Shown: positions 53,198 to 62,222 of the stretch, piece by piece
Numbering within the stretch: position 1 is the first letter of the stretch
Layout of the letters: each line of letters begins with the position of its first letter
Source of the DNA: an uncultured Alphaproteobacteria bacterium
Lineage (GTDB): Bacteria > Pseudomonadota > Alphaproteobacteria > Rs-D84
Assembly (NCBI GenBank): GCA_947367055.1
Contig: CANBCI010000002.1
Coordinates: 204,005 to 268,004, forward strand
Direction of reading: 5' to 3'
DNA length: 64,000 nucleotides
Translations under genes and position numbers: made by a program
Notes under the pieces: model-generated
The model's input: the letters and a program-made list of their open reading frames with translations, nothing else
The model's database searches: none
What the model was told of the DNA's origin: nothing

Positions 53198-54435
53198 TCA
53201 AAGATAACATCACGCGTGCACAATTGCGTCGCAACATGCATGTCCGACGCCGCACGGGTGCGCGACAATGCGACATATGTCTGGCCATGCGCAAACGCGC
53301 CGCGCGAAATGTCCACGACGACGGCATCCAGTGTTTTTCCCTGTGCCTTGTGTATCGTCATTGCATATCCCAAATTTAATGGGAACTGTTTGTATGCGCC
53401 AACCTCATTTTCCACCAGACGGTCGTTTTCATCGCGTGAATATTCTATCTTTTGCCATTTTTCCGGTTTAACGACGACAACATCACGCGACACGTTTAAC
53501 AACCTGACAATTATTTCGCGGGCGCCGCATGCCTCAACAATTCCCATGGAACCATTATGCCATTTGTCGCCGTTTTTAACAAACACCACCAACGCCCCGA
53601 CTTTTAGTGTCAGATTCATTGGCGCCGGTACGTCGCGTTCTGAAAAATTACCGGTCAATTCACCGTTATATGTAATTTCCGGTGCGCATATCTGATTCAG
53701 CCGTTCCGCATTTATTCGTTCGGCAACCGCACGAAACGGCGTTATTATAACGGCGTTCCGACGACGTTCTTCGTCATCAATGCGGCATGCATTGAAAAAT
53801 TGCAGCGCCCCGGTGTCCCCGCCACGCAACCGCATCAGATTCTGTAACAATGCGTTGTCATTCTGGCGATAAACCAAATCAAATGATATTTTCTGAAAAT
53901 GCGCGCGCTTGTAAGCGGCACTGTCAAAGAAATACGCATTGGGATGTTCGTATTCGCGTTCAAAGTATTGCATCGCGTCACGGGTGATGACCGGTGGCAA
54001 CTGAAACAGGTCGCCGATTGCAACAACCTGCAACCCGCCAAAGGGGTCGTTATTATGGCGCGCCGCCCGCGCCAAATAATCCATCGCATCCAACAAATCG
54101 GGGGCGACCATGGAAATTTCGTCGATAATCAGAACGTCCGCCGCGTTCAAGATGTTCCGCGGTTTCGCCTTTAGTTTTACAAATTCCAGCATTATAAAAT
54201 CGCGCGGCTGTATCTGAAACAGCGAATGAATTGTCTGGCCGCCGACATTAAGCGCCGACACCGCGGTCGGACACGCGCAAATCACGCGCTTTTTCGATGC
54301 GGATTTCAAATAATTTACAAATGTTGATTTGCCGGTTCCCGCCTGGCCCAGAATCAGCAGATTTTTATTCCCCTTCTCTATTGCGTCAAAGGCCGCCAAT
54401 TGGGTTTCGTTTAAAATCGGTGCAATCAAGCTCAT
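53161..54435 (-). CDS. Pif1/RecD-like DNA helicase
   Basis: 424 residues from the ATG for MSLIAPILNETQ; the upstream track start extends through the tRNA upstream region. Superfamily 1B features: Walker A LGQAGTGKSTFVN, Walker B VLIIDEISMV, motif III GDLFQLPPV, arginine motif LVYRQ, and C-terminal motifs YAMTIHKAQGKTLD and VALSRTR. Pif1-like 5'-3' helicases resolve replication barriers such as G-quadruplexes. 3' ends of this gene and radC overlap. Confidence 0.9.
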   Translation of the reverse strand: MSLIAPILNETQLAAFDAIEKGNKNLLILGQAGTGKSTFVNYLKSASKKRVICACPTAVSALNVGGQTIHSLFQIQPRDFIMLEFVKLKAKPRNILNAADVLIIDEISMVAPDLLDAMDYLARAARHNNDPFGGLQVVAIGDLFQLPPVITRDAMQYFEREYEHPNAYFFDSAAYKRAHFQKISFDLVYRQNDNALLQNLMRLRGGDTGALQFFNACRIDDEERRRNAVIITPFRAVAERINAERLNQICAPEITYNGELTGNFSERDVPAPMNLTLKVGALVVFVKNGDKWHNGSMGIVEACGAREIIVRLLNVSRDVVVVKPEKWQKIEYSRDENDRLVENEVGAYKQFPLNLGYAMTIHKAQGKTLDAVVVDISRGAFAHGQTYVALSRTRAASDMHVATQLCTRDVIFDQRVLDFVSAAD

Positions 54436-54501
54436 TGCTTTAATAATTGCACACAGACGCGCAAAAATAAAGCATATATTAAAAATATATAAATTTTTAT
54501 C

Positions 54502-54529
54502 TTGCAACGCGCGGCAAAACATATATAAT
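54502..54529 (+). promoter_or_regulatory. tRNA promoter
   Basis: TTGCAA (54502-54507), 16-base spacer, perfect TATAAT (54524-54529), about 10 bases before the tRNA. Confidence 0.65.
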
Positions 54530-54538
54530 ATGCGCCGT

Positions 54539-54615
54539 GGGTTAGTAGCTCAGTTGGTTAGAGCGGAGCGCTCATAACGCTTTGGTCGTGGGTTCAAGTC
54601 CTACCTAACCCACCA
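54539..54615 (+). tRNA. tRNA with CAU anticodon (Ile2/lysidine type more likely than Met)
   Basis: Complete cloverleaf: acceptor GGGTTAG/CTAACCC, encoded CCA, D arm AGCTCAGTTGGTTAGAGC, anticodon loop CTCATAA, variable loop TTTGGTCG and T arm TGGGTTCAAGTCC. It is not an initiator (no unpaired 1:72). The TTGGTCG-...-GTTCAAGTCC run recalls the Ile2 tRNA that TilS modifies to read AUA, but elongator Met is not excluded. Confidence 0.9.
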
Positions 54616-54737
54616 AAAAATTTATTTTCACGCCGCGGGCGTGTTTTTTATTTTTTAGGAAACTCACCAATATTTATTTTTTCTCTTGCACGACATATGC
54701 CATTTTTTCTAAAATACCTCTAAAAGAGAGGAAGATT

Positions 54738-57700
54738 ATGGAAAAAAAGCGCTATTTCCTGGGTTTCTTGGCATCTTTATTTATGATATTTATATCCGGC
54801 GGCGTACGGGCCGACGGGTATTTATGCCCCGATTATAAAAAGTATACCAGTTGTTCTGCGGGTTATTATATGACCCTTGACGGATCTTATAACGGTACGC
54901 CGACCGAAAGAAACGAGTGCACTGCATGTCCGGCGGGATGTTCCTGCGCGGGCGGAACGGCGGCGCCGGTCTGTGGTGTAACGGTCACATTGGATTATAA
55001 CGGCGGCACCGGTCAACTGGAAGATACGGAACATTGTTCCGGCTCGACCTGTACATGCCCGAACAATGGCGAATGCGACCTGCCGCGCTGGACGGTGGCA
55101 GCCAATCCGCTGGCACGACCGGGATACATATTCATGGGATGGGCAACCAGCCCGACCGCCACCACCGGCAGCAATTCCATGACATTTACGGCATCTACCA
55201 CAATATACGCCGCATGGTCGCCATGTAACAGTAACCAAGACCAGGGATGCAGTTGCGCATCCGGGACACATCCGGTGAACGGTGTTTGTACAGATTGCAC
55301 CGTACAGTGTACCGGCGATTACCCATTGGGACAATATAACTCTTGCGAAATAAATGGTGGCGATGCGGAAACACCCGAACAAATTTGTAAACGCGAATGC
55401 ACCGTCGCGGATGTTGCGCATTCCTTGACCGTGACCGGCACGGTCGGAATGACCGAAGACGCGGCGACGGTCTGTGCCGCATTAACCTGCGAAGACGGGT
55501 ACACATTGGTTGGCACGCAGTGCGTCCAGACCATAGAATGTACGGCAGGCCTAATGTATGACGGGGTCAACATGGTTGACTGTCCGGCGGGCAAATATTG
55601 CCCGGGGGTCGGAACAACTACTATCGGTGTGGCCGGGTGTGACGCGACATGCCCGAACGGATACACATCTGACACTGGCGCAAATGCGGAAACACAATGT
55701 TATCAGGAATGCACAACGACATGCGAAACCGGAACCTGCCCTGAAAACAGCACATCATGCACATGGGTTGAGGGCACCGTAGTAAACGGCATCCAATACT
55801 ATGGCGACACCACGTGCCAGGTTGCCGAATCCGACAGGTATTGCCAATTAAACACGTTGTTCTGTGATATGACGTACTATTCCAACAACAAAGCCAGTTG
55901 CGATTTATGCTCTGCAATACCGGGATACGAAGGGGTCTTTACACAATCACCCGCAAACAACAGCAGTGGCCCCAATGTATGCTTTACAACATGTTTTGAA
56001 CCATGCACACGTCCGCAATGTCCGGAAAATGCCACATGCGAATATGATGAATCGCAAAATTCAACCGGTGGCAAATATTATCCGGATACCGAAACATGCC
56101 GTATCGTAAACGAAGCCACATGCGACATGACGGTAACATGTAATGACGGATATACATATGATTCGGCAACAAACACGTGTAATCCGATTGTCTATGCGAT
56201 AACACTGGACGCAAACGGCGGAACGCCTGCAATACAGACAATATATCAACATCCAAAGGGTTGGTTCAGTGATGCGGACGCAACGCGCGCCATATCGGTC
56301 GCCCCGGTTCCGACACGCACTGATTGGGAATTCTTGGGATACTATACGGAACCTGTGGACGGAAATCTGGTTATTTCCGACAACCTGGTGTTGCCTGCAA
56401 ATACCACCTTTAATGCGGACACAACCCTGTATGCCCATTGGACCGAAGAAATCTTTGAATGTACGGAACGCAAAACGTATGACGGGTTGGATTGCCCGGT
56501 CGGAATGTATTGCCCGGGCGTCAATGTGATTGCGGGTACTGAAACCAGCAATACAAACGGTTGTCAACGCACATGTCCGGTTGACCCGCTTGGCGGATAT
56601 ATCCAGTCGGAATCCGGTTCCATGTTTATTGACGATTGCCGCACGACGCGCATGAATCAAAAATTGCCGGACGGCACCGGATTCGGTGATCAAACGTGCC
56701 ACTACTTTGCCGGTTCCGCATCTTATGACCGCAGTTGTACAACAAATGTCATATCGTGTAATGGCGGATATTATCTGCTGAACAATACCGACATCACATG
56801 TTCTGTTGTGGCCAAGGGGGCGTTCAGCCCGGACGGCGACACACATGTAACCTTGTGCAGTTCATTGGCCGGCGCCGATGCAACCGTAACAACGGCCGAT
56901 ACCGGTGCGGCGGACGCCACCGCATGCTATAACACATGCGCACAACTTACCATTGCACATGGTGTATTGACGCCGAAAGTAAATGAAGTTCATTTTGACG
57001 GTACATCAATTGCGGCATGTGAATACGATACGATATGCGATGCCGGATATATGGTTGACCCGGCCAACCCGTATTCATGCACGCTGTGCACCCAAGGCAG
57101 CTATTGCCCGGGCAACAGCCGCGTAGAATCTTGTCCGGCGACACACCCGTATTCGGATTATGGCACCGCAGATGAAGGTAAATGTTATGCCGATTGCGCG
57201 CTTGCCACAAATGCGGCATCCATGACGGGTCATGCGTATAAGGACGGCACATCTGACTGCCGCGTGGATTTGTGTGTACGCGGTGCATACCTGGATAATG
57301 CCAAGGGCCAGTGCCTAACATGCCAGGCGGGCCGTGTATGTCCGGGCGACAACACAATAGCAAGATGTCCGGTGAACACCTATTGCCCGGCGGGCGCATT
57401 TGAAACCACCGCATGTCCGACGGAATTCCCGAACTCTGCCGAGGCAACCAAGGCGGAAAGCGACTGCTATCGCATGTGCATCACATCGGACATTGAAAAC
57501 GCAACCGCTGTTTCCGGAACCATAACCCAGGGCGGTGTCAACACCTGTGCGGCGACGGCATGCGTGGCCGGGACATATGTGACGCCAGACGGCGAATGCG
57601 GTGTTTGCCCGGAAAATCACATCTGCACCGGTGGCAGTGCAGCCCCGGTCGCATGTCCGACAACACATCCGAATGCGCCGGAGGGCTCATTCCAAACAGA

Positions 57701-58550
57701 ACAATGCTATGTCACATGCGAAGACTACAGATTGGATTACGGCTGGGCGCATATTGTGAACGGAACGGAACAATATCCGACCGAATGCCAGTATACCGGC
57801 GAATCCGATACGGGTAATCCGTGTGAAATTGTCGACGGCACCAAGTGTGTTGAAAAGCACTGCAACCCAGATTATGAACTGATTGGCGGCAGATGCGAAC
57901 CATGCGATCGCGACAATGCGATACTGTACGCCGACGGCGCGAACTGCTCGATTACACTCTGCATGACCGGATTCCACCCGACACCGGATGGCCGCGCCTG
58001 CGTTGAAAATGTTCAGGAATGTCCGGCCGCAGACGCAATCTATGCGGAACAGGTATGGGATTTCAACCTGAAGGCATTCGGCAAATGCACAATCAAGGAA
58101 TGCATTGACGGATACCATTTGACATCAAATGCATGCGTTCTGGACGAACGTCCCTGCACCATTGAACGTGGTGGTGTAAAAATAGGCAGCGGTGTCCAGC
58201 AATGGAACGAAGCCGCCCAGAAGTGGGGTGAATGCGTCGCCGAAACATGCACGGCAGGATATACAAACGACCCGTCGTTAACCAATGAGCATGGTGTTGA
58301 ATGCGGCGAATGCAAAAACCGTTTCAGCGTATTGGGCGAAGTGGCGGTAAGTTCATATCTGCCGGGCGGGAACTGCGAAATTGCATCCTGCATGTATCAG
58401 GGCGAGTTGTACAACCTTGATACGGCATCTAATGAATGTGTGCCGATTTGCGACATAAACGGGTATTCCGACGAAACCGGCAGCATGATTTGGGATCCTT
58501 CACGCAAGAAATGCGTAAGAACCTGTAACGAAGGCTACGTAATGTGGTAA
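54738..58550 (+). CDS. giant exported Cys-rich protein with two InlB-type repeats
   Basis: 1270 residues with signal peptide (MEKKRYFLGFLASLFMIFIS... VRA). Mature N-terminus GYLCPDYKKYTSCSAGYY... CSCAGGTAAPVCGV is a module shared with 17146. Two Listeria-Bacteroides (InlB B) repeats follow: about residues 81-160 (VTLDYNGGTG ... RPGYIFMGWATS ... TIYAAW) and 487-569 (ITLDANGGTP ... FLGYYTEP ... TLYAHW). The remaining length is tandem Cys modules of the type C..G.YC....CP...P.S. .A...CY..C. No membrane anchor, LPXTG or autotransporter domain; it ends GYVMW. Likely an adhesin or surface protein, many disulfides. AGAGGAAG precedes the ATG; no leader RNA. Confidence 0.82.
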   Translation: MEKKRYFLGFLASLFMIFISGGVRADGYLCPDYKKYTSCSAGYYMTLDGSYNGTPTERNECTACPAGCSCAGGTAAPVCGVTVTLDYNGGTGQLEDTEHCSGSTCTCPNNGECDLPRWTVAANPLARPGYIFMGWATSPTATTGSNSMTFTASTTIYAAWSPCNSNQDQGCSCASGTHPVNGVCTDCTVQCTGDYPLGQYNSCEINGGDAETPEQICKRECTVADVAHSLTVTGTVGMTEDAATVCAALTCEDGYTLVGTQCVQTIECTAGLMYDGVNMVDCPAGKYCPGVGTTTIGVAGCDATCPNGYTSDTGANAETQCYQECTTTCETGTCPENSTSCTWVEGTVVNGIQYYGDTTCQVAESDRYCQLNTLFCDMTYYSNNKASCDLCSAIPGYEGVFTQSPANNSSGPNVCFTTCFEPCTRPQCPENATCEYDESQNSTGGKYYPDTETCRIVNEATCDMTVTCNDGYTYDSATNTCNPIVYAITLDANGGTPAIQTIYQHPKGWFSDADATRAISVAPVPTRTDWEFLGYYTEPVDGNLVISDNLVLPANTTFNADTTLYAHWTEEIFECTERKTYDGLDCPVGMYCPGVNVIAGTETSNTNGCQRTCPVDPLGGYIQSESGSMFIDDCRTTRMNQKLPDGTGFGDQTCHYFAGSASYDRSCTTNVISCNGGYYLLNNTDITCSVVAKGAFSPDGDTHVTLCSSLAGADATVTTADTGAADATACYNTCAQLTIAHGVLTPKVNEVHFDGTSIAACEYDTICDAGYMVDPANPYSCTLCTQGSYCPGNSRVESCPATHPYSDYGTADEGKCYADCALATNAASMTGHAYKDGTSDCRVDLCVRGAYLDNAKGQCLTCQAGRVCPGDNTIARCPVNTYCPAGAFETTACPTEFPNSAEATKAESDCYRMCITSDIENATAVSGTITQGGVNTCAATACVAGTYVTPDGECGVCPENHICTGGSAAPVACPTTHPNAPEGSFQTEQCYVTCEDYRLDYGWAHIVNGTEQYPTECQYTGESDTGNPCEIVDGTKCVEKHCNPDYELIGGRCEPCDRDNAILYADGANCSITLCMTGFHPTPDGRACVENVQECPAADAIYAEQVWDFNLKAFGKCTIKECIDGYHLTSNACVLDERPCTIERGGVKIGSGVQQWNEAAQKWGECVAETCTAGYTNDPSLTNEHGVECGECKNRFSVLGEVAVSSYLPGGNCEIASCMYQGELYNLDTASNECVPICDINGYSDETGSMIWDPSRKKCVRTCNEGYVMW

Positions 58551-58557
58551 TTGAACG

Positions 58558-58583
58558 CATCCGCCAAATGGCGGATGTTTTTA
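58558..58583 (+). terminator. intrinsic terminator
   Basis: CATCCGCC / GGCGGATG stem around AAAT, then TTTTT; after the 54738 gene. Confidence 0.85.
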
Positions 58584-58598
58584 ACAAAGATTTCTGCG

Positions 58599-59756
58599 AT
58601 GAAAACATATGATGTGATTATCATTGGCGCGGGTGCGGCGGGATTAACCGCGGCACGAATTGCAACCGCCCGCGGACGACGCACGGCGGTGCTGGATATG
58701 GGCGATGCACCCGCCCGCAAAGTCGCCGCATCCGGCGGTGGACGGTGCAACTTTACAAACGCGGCCGCCGCGCGTGACAGATACTTTGGCGAAAACCCGG
58801 ATTTTGTGCGCGGTGCGATTTCACGCGTTTCACCAAATGATATTTTAGACTGGATGACCGAACACAATTTGCAATACACGCAAAAGGCACCCGGACAGTA
58901 TTTTTGCGCCACCGGCGCAAAAAGCGTGGTCGACGCATTGGTTTCGGATGCCGGCGCGGCCGATATATTGTTAAACACGACCGCATGCGGCGTTAAAAAA
59001 AGCGGCGACGAATTTACTGTTGAAACCGCCCACGGCAATTTGACTGCGCAATCCGTAATTATCGCATCCGGCGGGACATCATTTGGTGCAATCGGCGTGT
59101 CAGATATTGGATTTAAAATAGCAAAATCATTCGGGCACACAATTGTTCCGGTGCGCCCCGCCCTGTGCGGCATTGAATCAAAAATTTTCCCGACGGAATT
59201 TGCCGGCATATCAATTCCGGTCGAAATCCGTATTGGTAAAAATAGCATATTGGACGACATGTTGTTCACTCACTTTGGAATTGGCGGGCCGGCCGTATAC
59301 CGTGCGACGGTTCGCGACACAAACAATGACTGGGTGATAAACTTATTGCCGAGCACGGATGTCGCCGAATGGTTGCGCGGTGCGCGAAAAACGGACGGGA
59401 AACGAAAACTGACATCATTATTGTCGCAGAAACTGCCGGCACGCATTGCAAAATGGGCGGCAGACAACATTGATAAAAACATTGCCGACATCAGCGATTC
59501 AACAATCGGGGCAATATCGTCAAAATTAACCGGTATTGTCGTACCCGTAAAAGCCATAAAATATCACGGCCTGCAAAGTGCCGAAATAATTCGTGGCGGC
59601 GTATCAACACGCGACATATCGTCCAAGACAATGGAATCGAAATTGTGCCGCAATTTGTTCTTTGCCGGCGAAGTATTGGATATTGCCGGCGACCTGGGCG
59701 GATTTAATTTGCACTGGGCCTGGGCCAGTGGATTTGTCGCGGGCCAAAACGCATAA
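58599..59756 (+). CDS. HI0933/YhiN-family flavoprotein
   Basis: 385 residues from the ATG for MKTYDVIIIGAGAAG; the track start lies in the terminator. FAD-binding GxGxxG in IIIGAGAAGLTAARIA, then RKVAASGGGRCNFTN (family signature), IASGGTSFGAIGVSDIGFKIA and a C-terminal FAGEVLDIAGDLGGFNLHWAWASGFVAG. Member of the BaiN/HI0933 NAD(P)/FAD oxidoreductase family; substrate unknown. It follows the terminator by 15 bases and may depend on read-through. Confidence 0.92.
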   Translation: MKTYDVIIIGAGAAGLTAARIATARGRRTAVLDMGDAPARKVAASGGGRCNFTNAAAARDRYFGENPDFVRGAISRVSPNDILDWMTEHNLQYTQKAPGQYFCATGAKSVVDALVSDAGAADILLNTTACGVKKSGDEFTVETAHGNLTAQSVIIASGGTSFGAIGVSDIGFKIAKSFGHTIVPVRPALCGIESKIFPTEFAGISIPVEIRIGKNSILDDMLFTHFGIGGPAVYRATVRDTNNDWVINLLPSTDVAEWLRGARKTDGKRKLTSLLSQKLPARIAKWAADNIDKNIADISDSTIGAISSKLTGIVVPVKAIKYHGLQSAEIIRGGVSTRDISSKTMESKLCRNLFFAGEVLDIAGDLGGFNLHWAWASGFVAGQNA

Positions 59757-59830
59757 AAATAATTTCGGAAAAGGTACCTATAAACACGCGGACAGTGCCC
59801 ATATATAATTGCCGCGACAGGTACTTACAC

Positions 59831-60715
59831 ATGAAAGAAGAAATATTTCACACAACCGACGGCACAAAACTATTCTGCACATTATGGGATGATGTAAAGC
59901 ATCCGATTGGTGTTGTTCAGATAATTCACGGCATGGACGAGCATGTTCGCCGTTATGACCGGTTTGCAAAATTTCTGAACAAAAACGGGTACATCGTTTT
60001 CGGTGACGATCACCGCGCCCACGGCCGCACTGCGGGCACACCCGACAAAATCGGCCGGCCTGGCGACGACCCAGACCTGTTTCAATCAACATTACATGAT
60101 GAATTGGAAATAATGGGCTATCTAAAAGAAAAATATAACCTGCCCTTGTTTCTGTTCGGCCACAGTTACGGCAGTTTTATAACCCAGCGTTTGATATCCG
60201 ATACAAACATATGCACTGCGGGCGTCTGTTTATCCGGTTCGGCCAAATATCCCAAGGCGTTTTTAATAATCGCACTGGCCGTGGCATGGATTGGCGTAAA
60301 GATTCGCGGTCCGAACAGTCCGGCCAAGTTTCTGGAATTCTTTTCACCAATACGCGGAAAATCCGGCGGCGTTAGTCGTCTGACACGCGACGCAGACCAG
60401 GTCGCCGCACATGACGCGGATCCGATGCGCGCAAAATACTTTTCATATGGGTTTTACTATTCACTGTTCAAGAATTTAATGCATCTAAACGGCACGGCAT
60501 GCCGGACGACACCGATGCTGATTATCAGTGGCACGCGCGACATGGTAAGCCTGAACGCGACATTTGCAAAATCATTATATAACGCTTACAAGGCACACAA
60601 TCTGGATAACCTGACACTGATTCTATACCCGGATGCGCGTCACGAACTGCTTATGGAAATAAACTGGGACCAGGTACAAAACGACATATTGCAGTTTCTA
60701 AAAGCCAGTGTTTGA
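59831..60715 (+). CDS. alpha/beta hydrolase, monoacylglycerol lipase/lysophospholipase-like
   Basis: 294 residues from the ATG for MKEEIFHTTDGTKLFC. Catalytic features: HGMDEHVRRYDRFAKFL (oxyanion region of the MGL type), nucleophile Ser112 in FGHSYGSF, a late Asp (SGTRDMVS) and His in YPDARHELLMEI. Hydrolysis of acylglycerols or lysophospholipids is inferred. A cap region lies between 170 and 230. No signal peptide. Follows the flavoprotein by 74 bases. Confidence 0.9.
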   Translation: MKEEIFHTTDGTKLFCTLWDDVKHPIGVVQIIHGMDEHVRRYDRFAKFLNKNGYIVFGDDHRAHGRTAGTPDKIGRPGDDPDLFQSTLHDELEIMGYLKEKYNLPLFLFGHSYGSFITQRLISDTNICTAGVCLSGSAKYPKAFLIIALAVAWIGVKIRGPNSPAKFLEFFSPIRGKSGGVSRLTRDADQVAAHDADPMRAKYFSYGFYYSLFKNLMHLNGTACRTTPMLIISGTRDMVSLNATFAKSLYNAYKAHNLDNLTLILYPDARHELLMEINWDQVQNDILQFLKASV

Positions 60716-60725
60716 TTTATTGGCC

Positions 60726-60754
60726 TTGCATTTTATTCGCCGGATTGATAACAT
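60726..60754 (+). promoter_or_regulatory. promoter of leader RNA 3
   Basis: TTGCAT (60726-60731), 17-base spacer, TAACAT (60749-60754). Start near 60761, at the first hairpin. Confidence 0.5.
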
Positions 60755-60760
60755 TAACTT

Positions 60761-60933
60761 GTTCTGAAATGAACAACGAACATAGTTAGTAGATTGGCTT
60801 AGAATACCAAGATATTACACGACTGCAAATTATGTCCCGATTACTGGTCGGGATGCCGTTGCTCGTAAGACAATGGGGTCAATAATATCTGACATTCTAA
60901 CTCCCGACCGCTAACTTAAGCGGTTTGTTTTTT
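60761..60933 (+). promoter_or_regulatory. structured 5' leader RNA 3 with terminator (candidate riboswitch/attenuator)
   Basis: Same order as leaders 1 and 2 with different bases: 5' hairpin TGTTC/GAACA; outer helix TTAGAAT (60799-60805) plus AGATATTA (60810-60817) with TAATATCT (60883-60890) plus ATTCTAA (60894-60900); inside it CCCGAT (60836-60841)/GTCGGG (60847-60852) and CCGTTG/CAATGG; then CCCGAC (60903-60908), complementary to GTCGGG; then terminator ACCGCT/AGCGGT plus TTGTTTTTT. The coding start is 150 bases further on, unlike the other two. Confidence 0.72.
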
Positions 60934-60953
60934 GGAACACATTTTTATAAATG

Positions 60954-60987
60954 GTTAGTAGATTGGCTTAGAATACCAAGATATTAC
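60954..60987 (+). repeat. second copy of a 34-base leader segment
   Basis: Identical over 34 bases to 60785-60818 (starts GTTAGTAGATTGGCTTAGAA), which is the 5' strand of the leader 3 outer helix. It lies after the terminator. Because it carries the same strand, it could pair with 60883-60900 in competition with the first copy. Confidence 0.9.
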
Positions 60988-61081
60988 GCTAACTCATCCT
61001 GCGCGACGCGTTCGCGTGGGTTATGTGTCGTTATATTTGCATATTCTTTCCCAATCACAAAGGTTACAAAGGGGGAAAGAA

Positions 61082-61729
61082 ATGTTAAAAAAATTATCCG
61101 TCATTATTTTATGCCAATTTGTTACATCAACATGGGCGCTGACGGCAGATGTGCTGCCAGTAGATCCATTAAAAAGCACATGCCAACTTCAATACGGCGT
61201 AAGTGACGGCAGTGCCTGTCAATTATCAATGACAACCGCAACGGATTGCCAAACAAAAACCTGCAAGGCATACAGTTGCACAAATTCATGTATATGCGCG
61301 CCAAATGCAACCTATTGTTCATCACTTGACGGCACCAGTTCCGATTGTCCAAACACTTTTTGCCCCGAAGGCACCAGCAACTGGGCTGCGCCGGAAATTG
61401 GCGCCGCATATCAGGAACGCACGACATACACCCTGAATAAAATAACCTGCAAATGTACAACAAGAACAGAGTACAGATGCGCGGTCGGATACTATGACGC
61501 GAACACAACAACATTCGGAACAAATGCGTCCGATTGCACAAAATGTCCGGCACCGACCGATAACATATCCAGCGCTAAATTCGGCGCCGGTGCCACATCC
61601 AGCGCGGGCGCCAAGGGAATAACTTCGTGTTATATCCCAATGGCAACGGGAAACTTACTGTCGGATATTACGCTGACGGACGAAAGTGGCACATATTCTT
61701 TTACCGCCGACTGTCATTATACGGAATAG
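61082..61729 (+). CDS. exported Cys-rich protein, paralogue of 46278
   Basis: 215 residues, signal peptide ending TWALT. Roughly 20 Cys, including CQTKTCKAYSCTNSCICAPNATYC and the C-terminal YRCAVGYYD ... CTKCP ... SCYIP ... GTYSFTADCHYTE shared with 46278. Likely a periplasmic or surface disulfide-rich protein of unknown function. AAAGGGGGAAAG precedes the ATG. Controlled by leader RNA 3. Followed by a convergent ybaK. Confidence 0.75.
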   Translation: MLKKLSVIILCQFVTSTWALTADVLPVDPLKSTCQLQYGVSDGSACQLSMTTATDCQTKTCKAYSCTNSCICAPNATYCSSLDGTSSDCPNTFCPEGTSNWAAPEIGAAYQERTTYTLNKITCKCTTRTEYRCAVGYYDANTTTFGTNASDCTKCPAPTDNISSAKFGAGATSSAGAKGITSCYIPMATGNLLSDITLTDESGTYSFTADCHYTE

Positions 61730-61732
61730 CAA

Positions 61733-62212
61733 TCACGCACAAACATTGGCGCACTTTAACGGAATTATCCGCCCCAAATCACGGGGCGAGATTTCAACCT
61801 GATGCCCAACGCGGCCGGCACTGAATATAATGGTTTCAAATTCTAAAATTGATGCGTCCGCAATTGTTATAAATTGCTTTTTCATTCCAATCGGACTGCA
61901 ACCGCCGTGCACATAACCCGTCAAAGCCAGCAAATCACGCTGATGCAGCATGGCCAATGATTTTTCATTTGCGGCGGCCGCCGCCGCGCGTTTCAAATCC
62001 AATTCATGGCATACCGGCACCATAAAAACAAAAATTTTGTTTGACGGTGTCGTACAGACCAGTGTCTTAAAAACACGGCGCGCATCCTGGCCCAGGTGGG
62101 CGGCGATTGACGCCCCGTCCAGAAATTTGGATGCGTCGTATTCATAATGCTGATACGGGATGCGGTGTGCATCCAAAATTCGCATCACATTCGTTTTAAC
62201 AGCCGCACACAT
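61733..62212 (-). CDS. ybaK: YbaK/EbsC-type aminoacyl-tRNA deacylase
   Basis: 159 residues from the ATG for MCAAVKTNVMRIL, with GGAAACGGA upstream; the track start at 62266 lies inside the upstream gene. YbaK domain with RIPYQHYEYD, FKTLVCTTPSNKIFVFMVPV, and GYVHGGCSPIGMKKQF. Trans-editing factor that hydrolyses Cys-tRNA-Pro made by ProRS. Last gene of the MCE operon strand; only ten bases follow the 62223 stop. Confidence 0.93.
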   Translation of the reverse strand: MCAAVKTNVMRILDAHRIPYQHYEYDASKFLDGASIAAHLGQDARRVFKTLVCTTPSNKIFVFMVPVCHELDLKRAAAAAANEKSLAMLHQRDLLALTGYVHGGCSPIGMKKQFITIADASILEFETIIFSAGRVGHQVEISPRDLGRIIPLKCANVCA

Positions 62213-62222
62213 TCCGTTTCCA

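Noticed and set aside
54822-58393. Long minus-strand and other-frame ORFs within the 1270-aa gene (e.g. 56061..56846)
   Set aside because: Shadows caused by repetitive Cys-codon use in the real gene.
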